DNA of 64,000 nucleotides from an uncultured Bacteroidales bacterium (GTDB taxonomy: Bacteria > Bacteroidota > Bacteroidia > Bacteroidales > Muribaculaceae). Location: NCBI GenBank assembly GCA_902787185.1, contig CADAFP010000004.1, forward strand, positions 1 through 64,000. The letters run 5' to 3'. The translations under genes and the position numbers were made by a program. A model generated the notes under the pieces. The model saw nothing but the letters and a program-made list of their open reading frames with translations. It was not told the origin of the DNA and did no database searches. Below, piece by piece: positions 1-8,245 of this stretch (position 1 is the first letter of the stretch; every line of letters begins with the position of its first letter).

Positions 1-130
1 GTTTTAGAGGCACTCTCAGGGGAGTCATTGATGAAAAATTCTTCCTTTTCAGACTCACTAGGATTTACGCCTGCCCCCACTAATTTTCCGCTGAGCCCTA
101 AAAATGGTTCCAAAAGGCAAGTAAGAACCG

Positions 131-181
131 ATTTTAAGAACCATTTTTAAGAACCATTTTTAAGAACCATTTTTAAGAACC
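131..181. repeat. Four tandem 13-bp direct repeats before a truncated recombinase
   Basis: Four copies of ATTTTTAAGAACC (the first has one T fewer) run head to tail and stop 7 bp before the recombinase start codon. An inverted partial copy (AAAAATGGTTC) lies at 100-110. Direct repeats beside an integrase gene are typical of recombinase arm-binding sites or an attachment site. That role is inferred from position only. Confidence 0.8.
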
Positions 182-188
182 AACTATC

Positions 189-692
189 ATGGCAGAACAG
201 TTATTCTTCAAAGAGGTGAAAGCCCACTTCAATCTTAGGAGTAGGAAGCAAAGCAAGCCCACCAACATTTATCTTGTGGTGTGCTTAAATGGAAAACAAC
301 ACAAGTTCCCTACTGGTGTGAAGGTATATCCAGACCACTGGAATGAACGTATAGGTGACGCCATCACCTCATTAAGACTTCATGAGATGGATTTGAGAAA
401 CAATATCTACACGAATGAAGTATTAGGTGAAATGATGGACAGATTCAATGAATTCAAGGAATTCATTTGCTCCCATCCAGATAGAATCGCAAATTGTGAA
501 CAAATGTTAAAAACATATATCTACAACAACATGGAAGATAAGCATAACAACGAAAAGGATAATATGATGGAAATAGACATCATTGCCGAACTGAACCAGG
601 TGGTTCATTTGAAAAAAAGTATGTATTTTTGCACTATTAAAAGTGTTAATTTGATAATTATAACTCCATTTGTTTTTTTAATCCCAAATTAG
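189..692 (+). pseudogene. Tyrosine recombinase, N-terminal fragment
   Basis: The first 140 or so residues resemble the arm-type DNA-binding and SAM-like N-terminal region of Bacteroidetes tyrosine recombinases, with a lysine-rich beta-rich start, the typical FPTGVKVYPDHWN stretch and then a helical segment. Family members are about 400 residues. This one is 167 and has no catalytic domain, so none of the R-H-R-Y residues is present. From about base 610 the frame becomes AT-rich and ends in a hydrophobic tail unrelated to the family, which marks the break. It is most likely the remnant of an integrated element and inactive as a recombinase. Confidence 0.75.
624..631 (+). promoter_or_regulatory. 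TAnnTTTG -7 box
   Basis: TATTTTTG matches the Bacteroidetes -7 element and lies about 60 bp before the small secreted gene at 694. No TTTG is seen at the right distance upstream, so this is a motif match only. Confidence 0.35.
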
Positions 693-693
693 T

Positions 694-1080
694 ATGAAGA
701 AATTCTTTGTTACATTTTTGTTGTCATTGGTTGCGGTGAGTGCTTATTGTTTTGGCACAGGCACGTATTATACTATTGTAGGTAAGGGTAGTTCTGGGCA
801 AACCAAATGCTCTGGACATGTTATTGAAGATACTTTCTTTAAAACGATTGAGTTATATGTTTCTGATATGCTCAATCAAAAGTACTATGTATATGAAAAA
901 GTACAAGTTAATGAAAACACCGTTAAATATGTATGTGATAAGGAGAACACGATCACCTATGATCATTTAATAATCTTCAAGCAAAAATGCCCTAATGGTA
1001 AGAATGTCTATTTCTTTGAATTCCCGCCACTGTATGAAGGGCAAGGAAGGACTGTATATAAAGTGGTAAAATCGGAATAA
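694..1080 (+). CDS. Small secreted protein of unknown function
   Basis: A 128-residue protein with a clear Sec signal peptide (MKKFF, a hydrophobic core, then AYCFG around residue 20). The mature part is rich in beta-type residues, has two cysteines well inside the chain and no motif I recognise. It begins one base after the stop of the truncated recombinase, and its own stop is followed in the same frame by a remnant of another gene. It sits inside a mobile-element scar and is probably an accessory gene. AT content is higher than in the housekeeping genes that follow, which fits acquisition by transfer. Confidence 0.6.
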   Translation: MKKFFVTFLLSLVAVSAYCFGTGTYYTIVGKGSSGQTKCSGHVIEDTFFKTIELYVSDMLNQKYYVYEKVQVNENTVKYVCDKENTITYDHLIIFKQKCPNGKNVYFFEFPPLYEGQGRTVYKVVKSE

Positions 1081-1086
1081 TACAGT

Positions 1087-1188
1087 GGGTGTTGGAGTGG
1101 CGACAGCAAGTATTGCCGCGTGACCGAGCGCTTCTACTTCGCCCCCACGTTGCACGGCGACCTAATCGGCCTGCGCCTCGCACTCTAA
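1087..1188 (+). pseudogene. 3' remnant of a formylglycine-generating-enzyme (SUMF1-like) gene
   Basis: Reading on in frame after the TAA at 1078-1080 gives a 33-residue stretch, GCWSGDSKYCRVTER and then an ending GLRLAL before TAA. This is the pattern of the extreme C-terminus of FGE-sulfatase/SUMF1-like domains (a Gly-x-Trp-Ser stretch, a Cys-Arg pair, and a final G-[FL]-R-L). Everything upstream of the domain end is missing. It shows that the mobile segment ending near 1080 joined or replaced the body of such a gene. It is too short to be functional. Confidence 0.6.
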
Positions 1189-1242
1189 AAAGAGTGTGAT
1201 TATTCTCGCATGGCTCCACAAGGCGCCATCCTCCACACCTTT

Positions 1243-1274
1243 AAAGAAACCGTCGATAATTGGCGGTTTCTTTT
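1243..1274 (+). terminator. Rho-independent terminator
   Basis: Perfect 10-bp stem AAAGAAACCG / CGGTTTCTTT with an 11-nt loop, the 3' arm running into TTTTC. It closes the scar region and separates it from the zapA-rny block. Confidence 0.75.
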
Positions 1275-1426
1275 CTTATATTTCATGAGGGTGGGCGGGC
1301 ATCTGTGGCGCTAATTATTTGCGTTTTATGCGGCATTTGGGCCTGAATGGGTAGTTTTTCGGAATAAAACACCGGAAATCGTTGCATTTTTCGTTGCATA
1401 CTGTGCACGTAATTCAAAAAAAGTAG

Positions 1427-1434
1427 TAATTTTG
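1427..1434 (+). promoter_or_regulatory. Promoter -7 box of the zapA operon
   Basis: TAATTTTG is an exact TAnnTTTG box 19 bp before the ATG at 1454. The -33 element is not clear. Confidence 0.5.
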
Positions 1435-1453
1435 CAGATTAAAATTGGTGACT

Positions 1454-1750
1454 ATGCCTTCACTGGAGTTGAAAGATAAGCTGCAATCGTTGATGCACAA
1501 GGTGGAAAGCCTTGGCAAACGTTATGCTGCGCTCCAGGGAGAGAACAAGGACCTGTCGCGTCAGATTCAGCGGCAGCAGCTTGAGATAGCGCGCATGGAG
1601 AAGGAATTGGCACAGCTCCGCATCGATAATGAGTTCCTGCGGGTGGCACATACCGTTCCCAACAACCCCGAGGTTGTGGCGCAGTACAAGAAACAGGTCG
1701 CCAAGATGGTGCGGGACATTGACCGGTGCATCAAACAATTGAAAGCTTGA
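1454..1750 (+). CDS. Short coiled-coil protein preceding zapA
   Basis: A 98-residue protein, almost all heptad-patterned coiled coil (about residues 5-65, rich in Leu, Glu, Lys, Gln), followed by a short helical tail. It has no catalytic motif or signal peptide, so it is cytoplasmic. The ATG at 1454 is preferred to an in-frame TTG nine bases upstream. It lies 17 bp before zapA. Small coiled-coil genes next to zapA are common in Bacteroidales, so a cell-division role is plausible by association, but the protein itself is uncharacterised. Confidence 0.8.
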   Translation: MPSLELKDKLQSLMHKVESLGKRYAALQGENKDLSRQIQRQQLEIARMEKELAQLRIDNEFLRVAHTVPNNPEVVAQYKKQVAKMVRDIDRCIKQLKA

Positions 1751-1767
1751 CACGGACGATTGACGTT

Positions 1768-2061
1768 ATGGCCGACAATAATAAAGAAAAAATATGGATT
1801 GAACTTGCCGATACTAACCCTATTGCCTTGAGTATCAGCCCTGGCGAGGAGGAGAGTTATCGTAAAGCGGAAGAACTTGTCAACACCTTGTGGACCAAGT
1901 GGATGAACCGCTTTAACAGCACGTCGTCGGATGTGCTTGCAAGAGTGGCATTCCAGTTTGCACGCCTCTATCTTGAGGCATACGGCGAGAACCGTAAGGT
2001 CAATGATTTCCTGACTGATTTGGATAAACAACTCGACACCCTGCTCGGTGACGAGAAATAA
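1768..2061 (+). CDS. zapA: Cell division protein ZapA
   Basis: A 97-residue protein of ZapA length and layout: a short N-terminal beta region (IWIELADTNPIALSI), the GEEESYRKAEELVN helix and a long C-terminal helix used for dimerisation. ZapA binds FtsZ and stabilises the Z-ring. The ATG at 1768 is chosen over an in-frame ATG at 1726 inside the preceding gene because family similarity begins here. Genes on both sides are co-directional, and the zapA then RNase Y order is a known Bacteroidetes arrangement. Confidence 0.85.
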   Translation: MADNNKEKIWIELADTNPIALSISPGEEESYRKAEELVNTLWTKWMNRFNSTSSDVLARVAFQFARLYLEAYGENRKVNDFLTDLDKQLDTLLGDEK

Positions 2062-2128
2062 GCGGTTGCCCCGTCTCGTCGGGGTGATGGCATAGTTAAA
2101 GAAATTAGGTTCCTGCACCACTTTGGGT

Positions 2129-2143
2129 ATGATATTATATCAT
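2129..2143. other. 15-bp palindrome between zapA and rny
   Basis: ATGATATTATATCAT has perfect 7-bp arms around one base. It lies 65 bp before rny. A GC-rich hairpin (CCCCG / CGGGG, about 2069-2084) follows the zapA stop but has no T-run. Either could tune expression between the two genes. No function is shown by sequence. Confidence 0.4.
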
Positions 2144-2207
2144 GCTGGATTTCAGTGTGATAGTATTCCCGTTAGTGGTGTAATTTATTAATATATTTAT
2201 AATTGTA

Positions 2208-3752
2208 ATGAACATTTATATAGTTTGTGTGATTGTAGCCATCGTTGCGATGGCAATTGGCTGTGGATTAGCATTCTATCTGTCAAAGAAGAATGCCAAG
2301 TCGCAAGCTAACGAGATTATCGAGAAAGCCCGTCTTGAGGCTGAAGTCCTCAAGAATAACGAGGTGTTGAAAGGCAAGGAGAAGGGAATGTCGATCAAGA
2401 ACGAGGCCGAGAAAGAGGCCAATGCAAGGCTCTCTAAGGTGCAGACCAGCGAGGCCAAGCTCAAGCAGCGCGAGTTGACGCTCAACCAGCAGATGGGTGA
2501 CCTCAAGCGCCGCAACAACGAACTTGATGGACTCAAGATGAATCTTGACAACCAGATGGCTGTCCTCGAACAGCGCAAAACCGAGGTCGATAAGATGGAG
2601 AAGAGCGTGCGCGACACGTTGGAGCACGTGAGCGGTCTGTCGGCTGCCGAGGCCAAGGAGAAACTCATCGAGTCGCTCAAGGACGAGGCCAAAACCAATG
2701 CCGCCAGCTATATCAACGAAATCATGGACGATGCCAAGATGACGGCCAACAAGGAGGCTAAGCGCATCATCATCGAGACCATTCAGCGCGTCGCTACCGA
2801 GACCGCCATCGAGAATGCTGTTACCGTATTCCATATCGACAATGACGAGATTAAGGGACGCATCATCGGCCGTGAGGGACGCAACATCCGCGCCCTGGAG
2901 GCCGCTACCGGCGTCGAAATCGTTGTGGACGATACCCCCGAGGCCATCGTGCTGTCGGGCTTTGACCCTGTGCGCCGCGAGATTGCACGCCTCGCACTCC
3001 ACCAGCTGGTTAGCGATGGCCGCATCCATCCCGCACGCATCGAGGAGGTGGTTGCCAAGGTGCGCCGCCAAGTCGAGGAAGAAGTTATCGAGACCGGTAA
3101 ACGCACCGCTATCGACATGGGTATCCATGGCTTGCACCCCGAACTCATCCGTCTCATCGGTAAGATGAAATACCGCTCCAGCTATGGTCAGAACCTGCTG
3201 CAGCACTCACGTGAGACCGCTAACCTGTGCGCTATCATGGCCAGCGAGTTGGGCCTGAATCCTAAGAAGGCTCGCCGTGCCGGTCTGTTGCATGACATCG
3301 GCAAGGTGCCCGACGACGAGCCCGAACTGCCGCATGCACAACTGGGTATGAAGATTGCCGAGAAGTATAAGGAGAAAGCCGACATCTGCAACGCCATCGG
3401 CGCCCACCACGACGAGGAGGAGGCCACGAGCCTGTATGCTCCCATCGTGCAGGTGTGTGACGCCATCAGCGGTGCCCGTCCCGGTGCCCGCCGCGAGATT
3501 GTTGAGGCCTATATCAAGCGCCTCAATGACCTGGAGAAGTTGGCATTGTCTTATCCCGGCGTAATCAAGACCTACGCCATCCAGGCTGGTCGTGAGCTGC
3601 GCGTGATTGTCGGTGCCGACAAGATTACCGACGAGGAGACCGAAAAGCTCTCTAATGAGATTGCACAGAAGATTCAGGACGAGATGACCTATCCCGGACA
3701 GGTGCGCATCACTGTCATCCGCGAGACGCGTGCCGTGAGCTACGCTAAATAA
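2208..3752 (+). CDS. rny: Ribonuclease Y
   Basis: A 514-residue protein of standard RNase Y length. In order: an N-terminal membrane anchor (residues 3-24), a long charged coiled coil (about 30-200), a KH RNA-binding domain with [10 protein letters not shown] near residue 217, an HD domain with the metal-binding LLHDIGK near residue 362, and a C-terminal conserved region. RNase Y is a membrane-anchored endonuclease that starts mRNA decay. All hallmark residues are present, so it should be active. It is followed 12 bp later by the ricT-like gene. Confidence 0.97.
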   Translation: MNIYIVCVIVAIVAMAIGCGLAFYLSKKNAKSQANEIIEKARLEAEVLKNNEVLKGKEKGMSIKNEAEKEANARLSKVQTSEAKLKQRELTLNQQMGDLKRRNNELDGLKMNLDNQMAVLEQRKTEVDKMEKSVRDTLEHVSGLSAAEAKEKLIESLKDEAKTNAASYINEIMDDAKMTANKEAKRIIIETIQRVATETAIENAVTVFHIDNDEIKGRIIGREGRNIRALEAATGVEIVVDDTPEAIVLSGFDPVRREIARLALHQLVSDGRIHPARIEEVVAKVRRQVEEEVIETGKRTAIDMGIHGLHPELIRLIGKMKYRSSYGQNLLQHSRETANLCAIMASELGLNPKKARRAGLLHDIGKVPDDEPELPHAQLGMKIAEKYKEKADICNAIGAHHDEEEATSLYAPIVQVCDAISGARPGARREIVEAYIKRLNDLEKLALSYPGVIKTYAIQAGRELRVIVGADKITDEETEKLSNEIAQKIQDEMTYPGQVRITVIRETRAVSYAK

Positions 3753-3764
3753 CCGCGTACCACG

Positions 3765-5180
3765 ATGGACGACAACAAGATCAACCAAGTGAATGTGCCT
3801 GAGGCTGCCGAGCAACCTGTGAAATGTGACGCAGGGCCCTGCTGTGGCGCTTGCTGTAACGATGACATCGGTCGCTGCAACCTCACGAGCACTAACTGGC
3901 TTGAGGATGTTCCCGACAACGACTTTGAGATTGTCGAGGTGCTCTTCAAGAACACGCGTCGCGGCTTTTACCGCAACAGTGCCCGTATTCCCCTCAAGCG
4001 GGGTGACTGGGTGGCGGTAGAGGCTAACCCGGGGCATGACATCGGTCGCGTGGGACTCACCGGGCGTCTGGTCAAGAATCAGATGGCGCGTGTGAACCTG
4101 CGCAAGGACACAGAGTTCCTGCGTGTCTTCCGCAGGGCCAAGCCCACCGATATGGAACGTTATGAGCAGGCCAAGGCCCGCGAGGAGGACACGATGATAC
4201 GTTCTCGCAAAATCGCTGTGGATTTGGGCCTGAAGATGAAAATCGGTGACGTGGAGTACCAGGGCGATGGCAACAAAGCCATTTTCTACTATATCGCCGA
4301 CGAGCGTGTGGATTTCCGACAGCTCATCAAGGTGCTCGCCGATGTGTTCAAGATTCGTGTCGAGATGAAGCAGATTGGCGCGCGACAGGAGGCCGGCCGC
4401 ATCGGCGGCATCGGTCCCTGTGGCAGGCCGCTGTGCTGTGCCACATGGATGTCGGGCTTTGTGTCGGTGGCAACGAGTGCCGCCCGCTTCCAGGACATTT
4501 CCCTGAACCCGCAGAACCTTGCTGGGCAGTGCGCTAAACTCAAGTGCTGCATCAACTTCGAGGTCAACACCTATGTCGAGGCCATCCGCCAACTGCCGGC
4601 CAAGGATGTGCACCTTGAGACTAAGGATGCCACCTACTACTATTTCAAGGCCGATGCCCTCAAGCGCGAAATCACCTATTCCACCGAGCGCAATGCGCCT
4701 GTCAACACCGTCACGCTGACGGCAGCACAGGCATTCGAGGTCATCGCGTTGAACAAGAATGGCGTCAAACCTGACAGCCTCAAGCCCGATGAGGAGGGTA
4801 ATGCTAATGCCTCTCCTTTCGGTGACCTGCTCAATCAGGATGCCATCAACCGCTTTGACAAAAAGAAGAAGAAAAAGAAAAAGAAAAGCGGTGACAAACA
4901 GGCTCAGACAGGCAAGGCCGATGTCAAGGGCGAAAAGCAAGACAAGCAAGATAAGCCCAAAGATGCCGCGCCCAAGCCTGACCGTGGGGATCGCAAGCCG
5001 CGCCCAGGCAAACCCAAGCGCCAGCAGCAAGATGGCGGCCATGAACCCGCCAATGGCCATGGGCCTGCGCCAGGCAAGCCCCAGCGCATGGAGAAGAAGA
5101 CCTTTAAGCCGCGTCGGCCGAAGGACGGCAATGCGCCCGCCGAGGGCAATCAAGCTCAACCCAAGCCAAATGCTGAATAG
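3765..5180 (+). CDS. PSP1 domain protein, RicT/YaaT-like
   Basis: A 471-residue protein. An N-terminal Cys-rich start (CDAGPCCGACC) is followed by a PSP1 domain with GPCGRPLCC (near residue 220) and CAKLKCC, the cysteine set of the RicT/YaaT family. From about residue 365 the tail is low-complexity, rich in Lys, Asp, Pro and Gln, and typical of Bacteroidetes members. In Bacillus, RicT belongs to the Y-complex that partners RNase Y and carries iron-sulfur clusters. Here it lies directly behind rny, which supports a linked role in RNA maturation (inference). Its stop overlaps the gldH start. Confidence 0.9.
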   Translation: MDDNKINQVNVPEAAEQPVKCDAGPCCGACCNDDIGRCNLTSTNWLEDVPDNDFEIVEVLFKNTRRGFYRNSARIPLKRGDWVAVEANPGHDIGRVGLTGRLVKNQMARVNLRKDTEFLRVFRRAKPTDMERYEQAKAREEDTMIRSRKIAVDLGLKMKIGDVEYQGDGNKAIFYYIADERVDFRQLIKVLADVFKIRVEMKQIGARQEAGRIGGIGPCGRPLCCATWMSGFVSVATSAARFQDISLNPQNLAGQCAKLKCCINFEVNTYVEAIRQLPAKDVHLETKDATYYYFKADALKREITYSTERNAPVNTVTLTAAQAFEVIALNKNGVKPDSLKPDEEGNANASPFGDLLNQDAINRFDKKKKKKKKKSGDKQAQTGKADVKGEKQDKQDKPKDAAPKPDRGDRKPRPGKPKRQQQDGGHEPANGHGPAPGKPQRMEKKTFKPRRPKDGNAPAEGNQAQPKPNAE

Positions 5181-5679
5181 CCGCGTTGGGCATAGGAGTA
5201 AAACAGCTATGGCGGTAATGACGATGGTCATTGCCGTCATAGTGTTGTTGTCGGCGGTTTCATGCACGCAACAACCCTCGATGTCAACCGCACAATTTGT
5301 CCACCTGCCCACAGCGGGGTGGACCGCTTCGGTCCCATTGTCATTCTCGCCCCATTACGGAGACTCGACGGTGGCCTATGACCTCAAGTTGGCAGTGCGT
5401 CACAACAACAGTTACCGTTACAGTAACCTGTCGCTGGTGGTGGATATCTTTGCTGATGATTCATCCCGTGACCGCAAGACAATCGACCTCACCCTTGCTG
5501 ACGAATATGGTAATTGGACAAGCGGCGGTTTTGGCGCATTGTATCAGGCGATGGTGCCGTTGGTCACTGGTGTACCTCCCGACAAGGCGAGTAAAGTGGT
5601 GGTTTGGCAGGCAATGGCCGGTTGTGACACCCTTTCAGGGGTAGTGGATATGGGCATCATTGTGAGCCCTAATGAATGA
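5170..5679 (+). CDS. gldH: Gliding-motility-type lipoprotein GldH
   Basis: A 169-residue lipoprotein with a positively charged n-region, hydrophobic core and lipobox LLSAVSC (Cys 32), then a beta-rich domain with a WTSGG stretch typical of GldH. The start at 5170 overlaps the end of the ricT-like gene and gives a charged signal-peptide n-region. A shorter start at 5209, with AGGAG 10 bp upstream, is possible. GldH is needed for gliding and type IX secretion in flavobacteria. In non-gliding Bacteroidales the gene is retained next to the PSP1 gene. It is anchored in the envelope. Confidence 0.8.
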   Translation: MLNSRVGHRSKTAMAVMTMVIAVIVLLSAVSCTQQPSMSTAQFVHLPTAGWTASVPLSFSPHYGDSTVAYDLKLAVRHNNSYRYSNLSLVVDIFADDSSRDRKTIDLTLADEYGNWTSGGFGALYQAMVPLVTGVPPDKASKVVVWQAMAGCDTLSGVVDMGIIVSPNE

Positions 5680-5694
5680 AAATTGCTGTTTTTT

Positions 5695-5725
5695 TTTGTT
5701 AATTCGTTAAAAAGGCCTAATTTTG
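5695..5725 (+). promoter_or_regulatory. Strong Bacteroidetes promoter for the GtrA-like gene
   Basis: TTTG (5695-5698), a 19-bp spacer and TAATTTTG (5718-5725) form a full-consensus primary-sigma promoter 20 bp before the ATG at 5746. Confidence 0.8.
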
Positions 5726-5745
5726 CCGAGTTATAAACTGTTATC

Positions 5746-6213
5746 ATGAAGATAGACAAGGAAGAGGCTAAACAGACGGGCATCCAATTGCTCAAGTATG
5801 GTGTGATAGGTGTGTTGAACACGCTCATCACCCTTATCACATTCTATTTGCTCAATACCAAGCTTGAACTGTCTTATGGTATCTCTAACGTCACGGGCTA
5901 CGTCCTCGGCGTGATCAACAGTTTCCTGTGGAACCGCAACTGGGTATTCAAGACCAAGAACAATTTCAAGCGTGAGTTGCTGCTCTTCGTCTGTGGATTC
6001 TTTATTTGCCTCGCCCTGCAGCTTTGTGTCAGCTGGATTCTGCTCGAGGGCCTCGGCTGGAAGAGTTTGCCCGACGACATCATCCCCTTCTTCCCGATGC
6101 AGAAGGCCGGCCAGAACATCGTCATGGTACTTGCCATGGTCGTTTACACCCTCGCCAACTACGTCTATAACCGCACCGTCACCTTCCGCGTCGATCCCAC
6201 GCCCAACAAGTGA
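5746..6213 (+). CDS. GtrA-like membrane protein
   Basis: A 155-residue protein with four predicted transmembrane helices and the GtrA-family pattern: LLKYGVIGVLNTL in helix 1, an NFLWNRNWVF-like motif (here NSFLWNRNWVFK) after helix 2 and NYVYNRTVTF at the end. GtrA proteins are thought to move lipid-linked sugars (undecaprenyl-phosphate-glucose) across the inner membrane for surface polysaccharide modification. The next gene follows its stop after 1 base, so a shared transcript is likely. Confidence 0.9.
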   Translation: MKIDKEEAKQTGIQLLKYGVIGVLNTLITLITFYLLNTKLELSYGISNVTGYVLGVINSFLWNRNWVFKTKNNFKRELLLFVCGFFICLALQLCVSWILLEGLGWKSLPDDIIPFFPMQKAGQNIVMVLAMVVYTLANYVYNRTVTFRVDPTPNK

Positions 6214-6214
6214 C

Positions 6215-6769
6215 ATGGTTTTCCCGCAACATATTATAAAACTGATAGAGAAGCACTGCGGTCGCAAGATTGCATCTAGTGCCGATTGTGAGTTTGTCAT
6301 CCTTGATATTGAGTCGGTAACAGGAGAACGAATTGGCCTGAACACCATCAAGCGCTTACTGGGGTTCAATGCTGATGAACGCAAGCCGCGCATGACTACC
6401 CTCGACATCATTGCACGCTACTTGGGATGCAACTCATGGGACGAACTCATCGAGTATGAGAACACTGCCATTACATCAGCATTTTTGCCAGGCAAGCGCA
6501 AGGAAATCATGGTGCGTGACCTGGCAACGGGCCGAGTGGTCCGCATCAGTTATCGCCCCAATAGGGTAGTGCGGTTGAGGTATGACGGTAATCACCACTT
6601 TACTGTCATCGAGAGCCGCAACAGCAAGTTGCAGGCTGGTGACCTGTTGACCATCACCCACATCATCCACAACTACCCCTTACTTGTGAGCGAGGTAATT
6701 CGTGACGGGAAATCACTTGGTTCCTTCACTGCTGGTGCACCTTACGGCATCACCTTTAGCCTGCAATGA
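6215..6769 (+). CDS. Putative regulator upstream of a Ser/Thr kinase
   Basis: A 184-residue soluble protein. The N-terminal part (about residues 1-75) has the pattern of a Bacteroidetes helix-turn-helix-like region (SLNTIKRLLGF type, here GLNTIKRLLGF, then TLDIIARYLGCNSWDELI). The C-terminal part is beta-rich with no recognised motif. The ATG at 6215 is 1 base after the GtrA stop. Its stop overlaps the kinase ATG (ATGA), so the two are translationally coupled and probably work together. DNA binding is inferred and the target is unknown. Confidence 0.6.
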   Translation: MVFPQHIIKLIEKHCGRKIASSADCEFVILDIESVTGERIGLNTIKRLLGFNADERKPRMTTLDIIARYLGCNSWDELIEYENTAITSAFLPGKRKEIMVRDLATGRVVRISYRPNRVVRLRYDGNHHFTVIESRNSKLQAGDLLTITHIIHNYPLLVSEVIRDGKSLGSFTAGAPYGITFSLQ

Positions 6770-8022
6770 CCGTTATGGATACTTCCTCCTTTACTGGTCC
6801 AGGCATTGATAGCATCCTTGATGATGCCAAGTTGCTGCCACTGGGAGGCACGACGTGTGACTGCTACCAGGTCAATCTTTATGGCAAACTGCATTTCCTC
6901 AAACGGCTCAAGCCTGCCTTGAGCACCAATCCCCTCTTCAAAGCGGCCTTCGACAAGGAATTTGAGACGGGTTACCGCTTGGAACATCCCAACCTGGTTC
7001 GCTATATTTCCTGCGACAAGCAAGGCGATGGCATCCTCATGGAGTACATTGATGGAATGACGTTGACCCGTTTTGTGGCTACCCATCCCAGTTTTCTTGA
7101 GGATTACAACAACGCCCGCCGCTTCCTGCAACAGCTGCTGAATGTGGTAGGCTACTTGCATGACCATCAAGTTCTCCATCTCGACCTCAAGCCCGACAAC
7201 ATACTCATCACCCGCATTGGAAATAACGTCAAACTTATCGACCTGGGATTTTGCTATACCGATACTTACACCGACACGATGGGCCGCACCGACCGTTTTG
7301 CCGCCCCTGAGCAGCTAGACGGCTCGCGAGACGTCGATGCCCGCACCGACATCTACGCTATCGGACGCATTCTCCAGACGCTGCCATGTGCGACGATGTT
7401 TGGCGACATCATCGACCGTTGCACCCGCCATGACATGGCACGGCGCTACCAGTCAGTGAGCGAGATACTCGAGCTACTTGCATCCCGCAAGAAATCTGCT
7501 CGCCGTTGGCCGTGGTTAGTCATTTTGGCCATACTGCTATCCCTCGCTGGATGGGGAATTTATAGCTATCAATCACACATGACTCCACACGTCGCCCCTG
7601 TTGGCCAGCAGGACACAACATCAGTCGCACATCCCCTCGACACTCATGTCACAACTTCGTCACCGCAAGCCATCAAGCAGCCATCGACACAAGTTGCCGA
7701 AACGAGTGAAGCTCTATCAACCCAACCTCAGGAAGGTCCGCCAGCCGCGCCAGCAGCTACCCAACAGTTCTCAGTTAAGAGTTCTGACAGTAGAGCCGAA
7801 CGCTTGGAACAGCAGGTGCAGGGTGATATCGACGATCTTTATCGCATGGTGCGCTCTGGCCAGGTTGACCCCTTGAACCTCATGTACATGAAGCAGACCC
7901 TGCCCAAGCAGATACGTGAACTCATTGAACTGTATCGCCAAGTGGGTAATTCCGAGAAAGTCAGCGAGTGGTACTACAAGCTCGATGTCGTCGAGCCCGT
8001 TTTATCTCAAATTATGTCCTGA
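6766..8022 (+). CDS. Membrane-anchored serine/threonine protein kinase
   Basis: A 418-residue protein. Its Hanks-type kinase domain (about 20-235) has a candidate ATP-binding Lys near residue 46 (FLKRLK), a catalytic loop HLDLKPDN near 141 (usual HRD replaced by HLD), the metal motif DLG near 158 instead of DFG, and APEQ near 179. A single transmembrane helix (about 247-268) leads to an outer Ser/Thr/Pro/Gln-rich linker and a short helical C-terminal domain. Key catalytic residues remain, so activity is likely. It overlaps the upstream regulator gene and precedes the RNA gene and the zinc-ribbon cluster, whose membrane proteins are natural candidate partners (inference). Confidence 0.9.
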   Translation: MTVMDTSSFTGPGIDSILDDAKLLPLGGTTCDCYQVNLYGKLHFLKRLKPALSTNPLFKAAFDKEFETGYRLEHPNLVRYISCDKQGDGILMEYIDGMTLTRFVATHPSFLEDYNNARRFLQQLLNVVGYLHDHQVLHLDLKPDNILITRIGNNVKLIDLGFCYTDTYTDTMGRTDRFAAPEQLDGSRDVDARTDIYAIGRILQTLPCATMFGDIIDRCTRHDMARRYQSVSEILELLASRKKSARRWPWLVILAILLSLAGWGIYSYQSHMTPHVAPVGQQDTTSVAHPLDTHVTTSSPQAIKQPSTQVAETSEALSTQPQEGPPAAPAATQQFSVKSSDSRAERLEQQVQGDIDDLYRMVRSGQVDPLNLMYMKQTLPKQIRELIELYRQVGNSEKVSEWYYKLDVVEPVLSQIMS

Positions 8023-8210
8023 GTCCCTCTTATCCCAATAGTGACAAATCCTCGGTAAAGCAACTTCAAGGACCCTTGGCGTTCGTCTATACACCGCTAT
8101 GCGGTGGCTCTGCTTTTCCCGACATCTCTCAAATGGATGCAATGGATGGTCAAATAATTAAAAATCCTAACTATTTTTGCCCCGAATAAAGAAAAAGTCG
8201 CTCACGCGCT

Positions 8211-8240
8211 TGCGTTTCCGCGAAATTCTTCTTATATTTG
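8211..8240 (+). promoter_or_regulatory. Promoter of the structured RNA
   Basis: TATATTTG at 8233-8240 matches TAnnTTTG, with TTG about 20 bp upstream. Counting 5-6 bases on puts the start near 8246, exactly the first base of the RNA's closing stem. Confidence 0.6.
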
Positions 8241-8245
8241 CAGTG

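Noticed and set aside
1..80. Open frame on the minus strand reading out of the window (ends ...NPSESEKEEFFINDS)
   Set aside because: Composition looks coding, but there is no ATG between the stop in the 13-bp repeats and the window edge, only GTG or TTG. Too short to support without upstream sequence.
3207..5312. Very long minus-strand open frame opposite rny and the ricT-like gene
   Set aside because: It is antisense to two well-supported genes, rich in Leu/Gly/His/Val as GC-biased shadow frames are, and has no recognisable domain.
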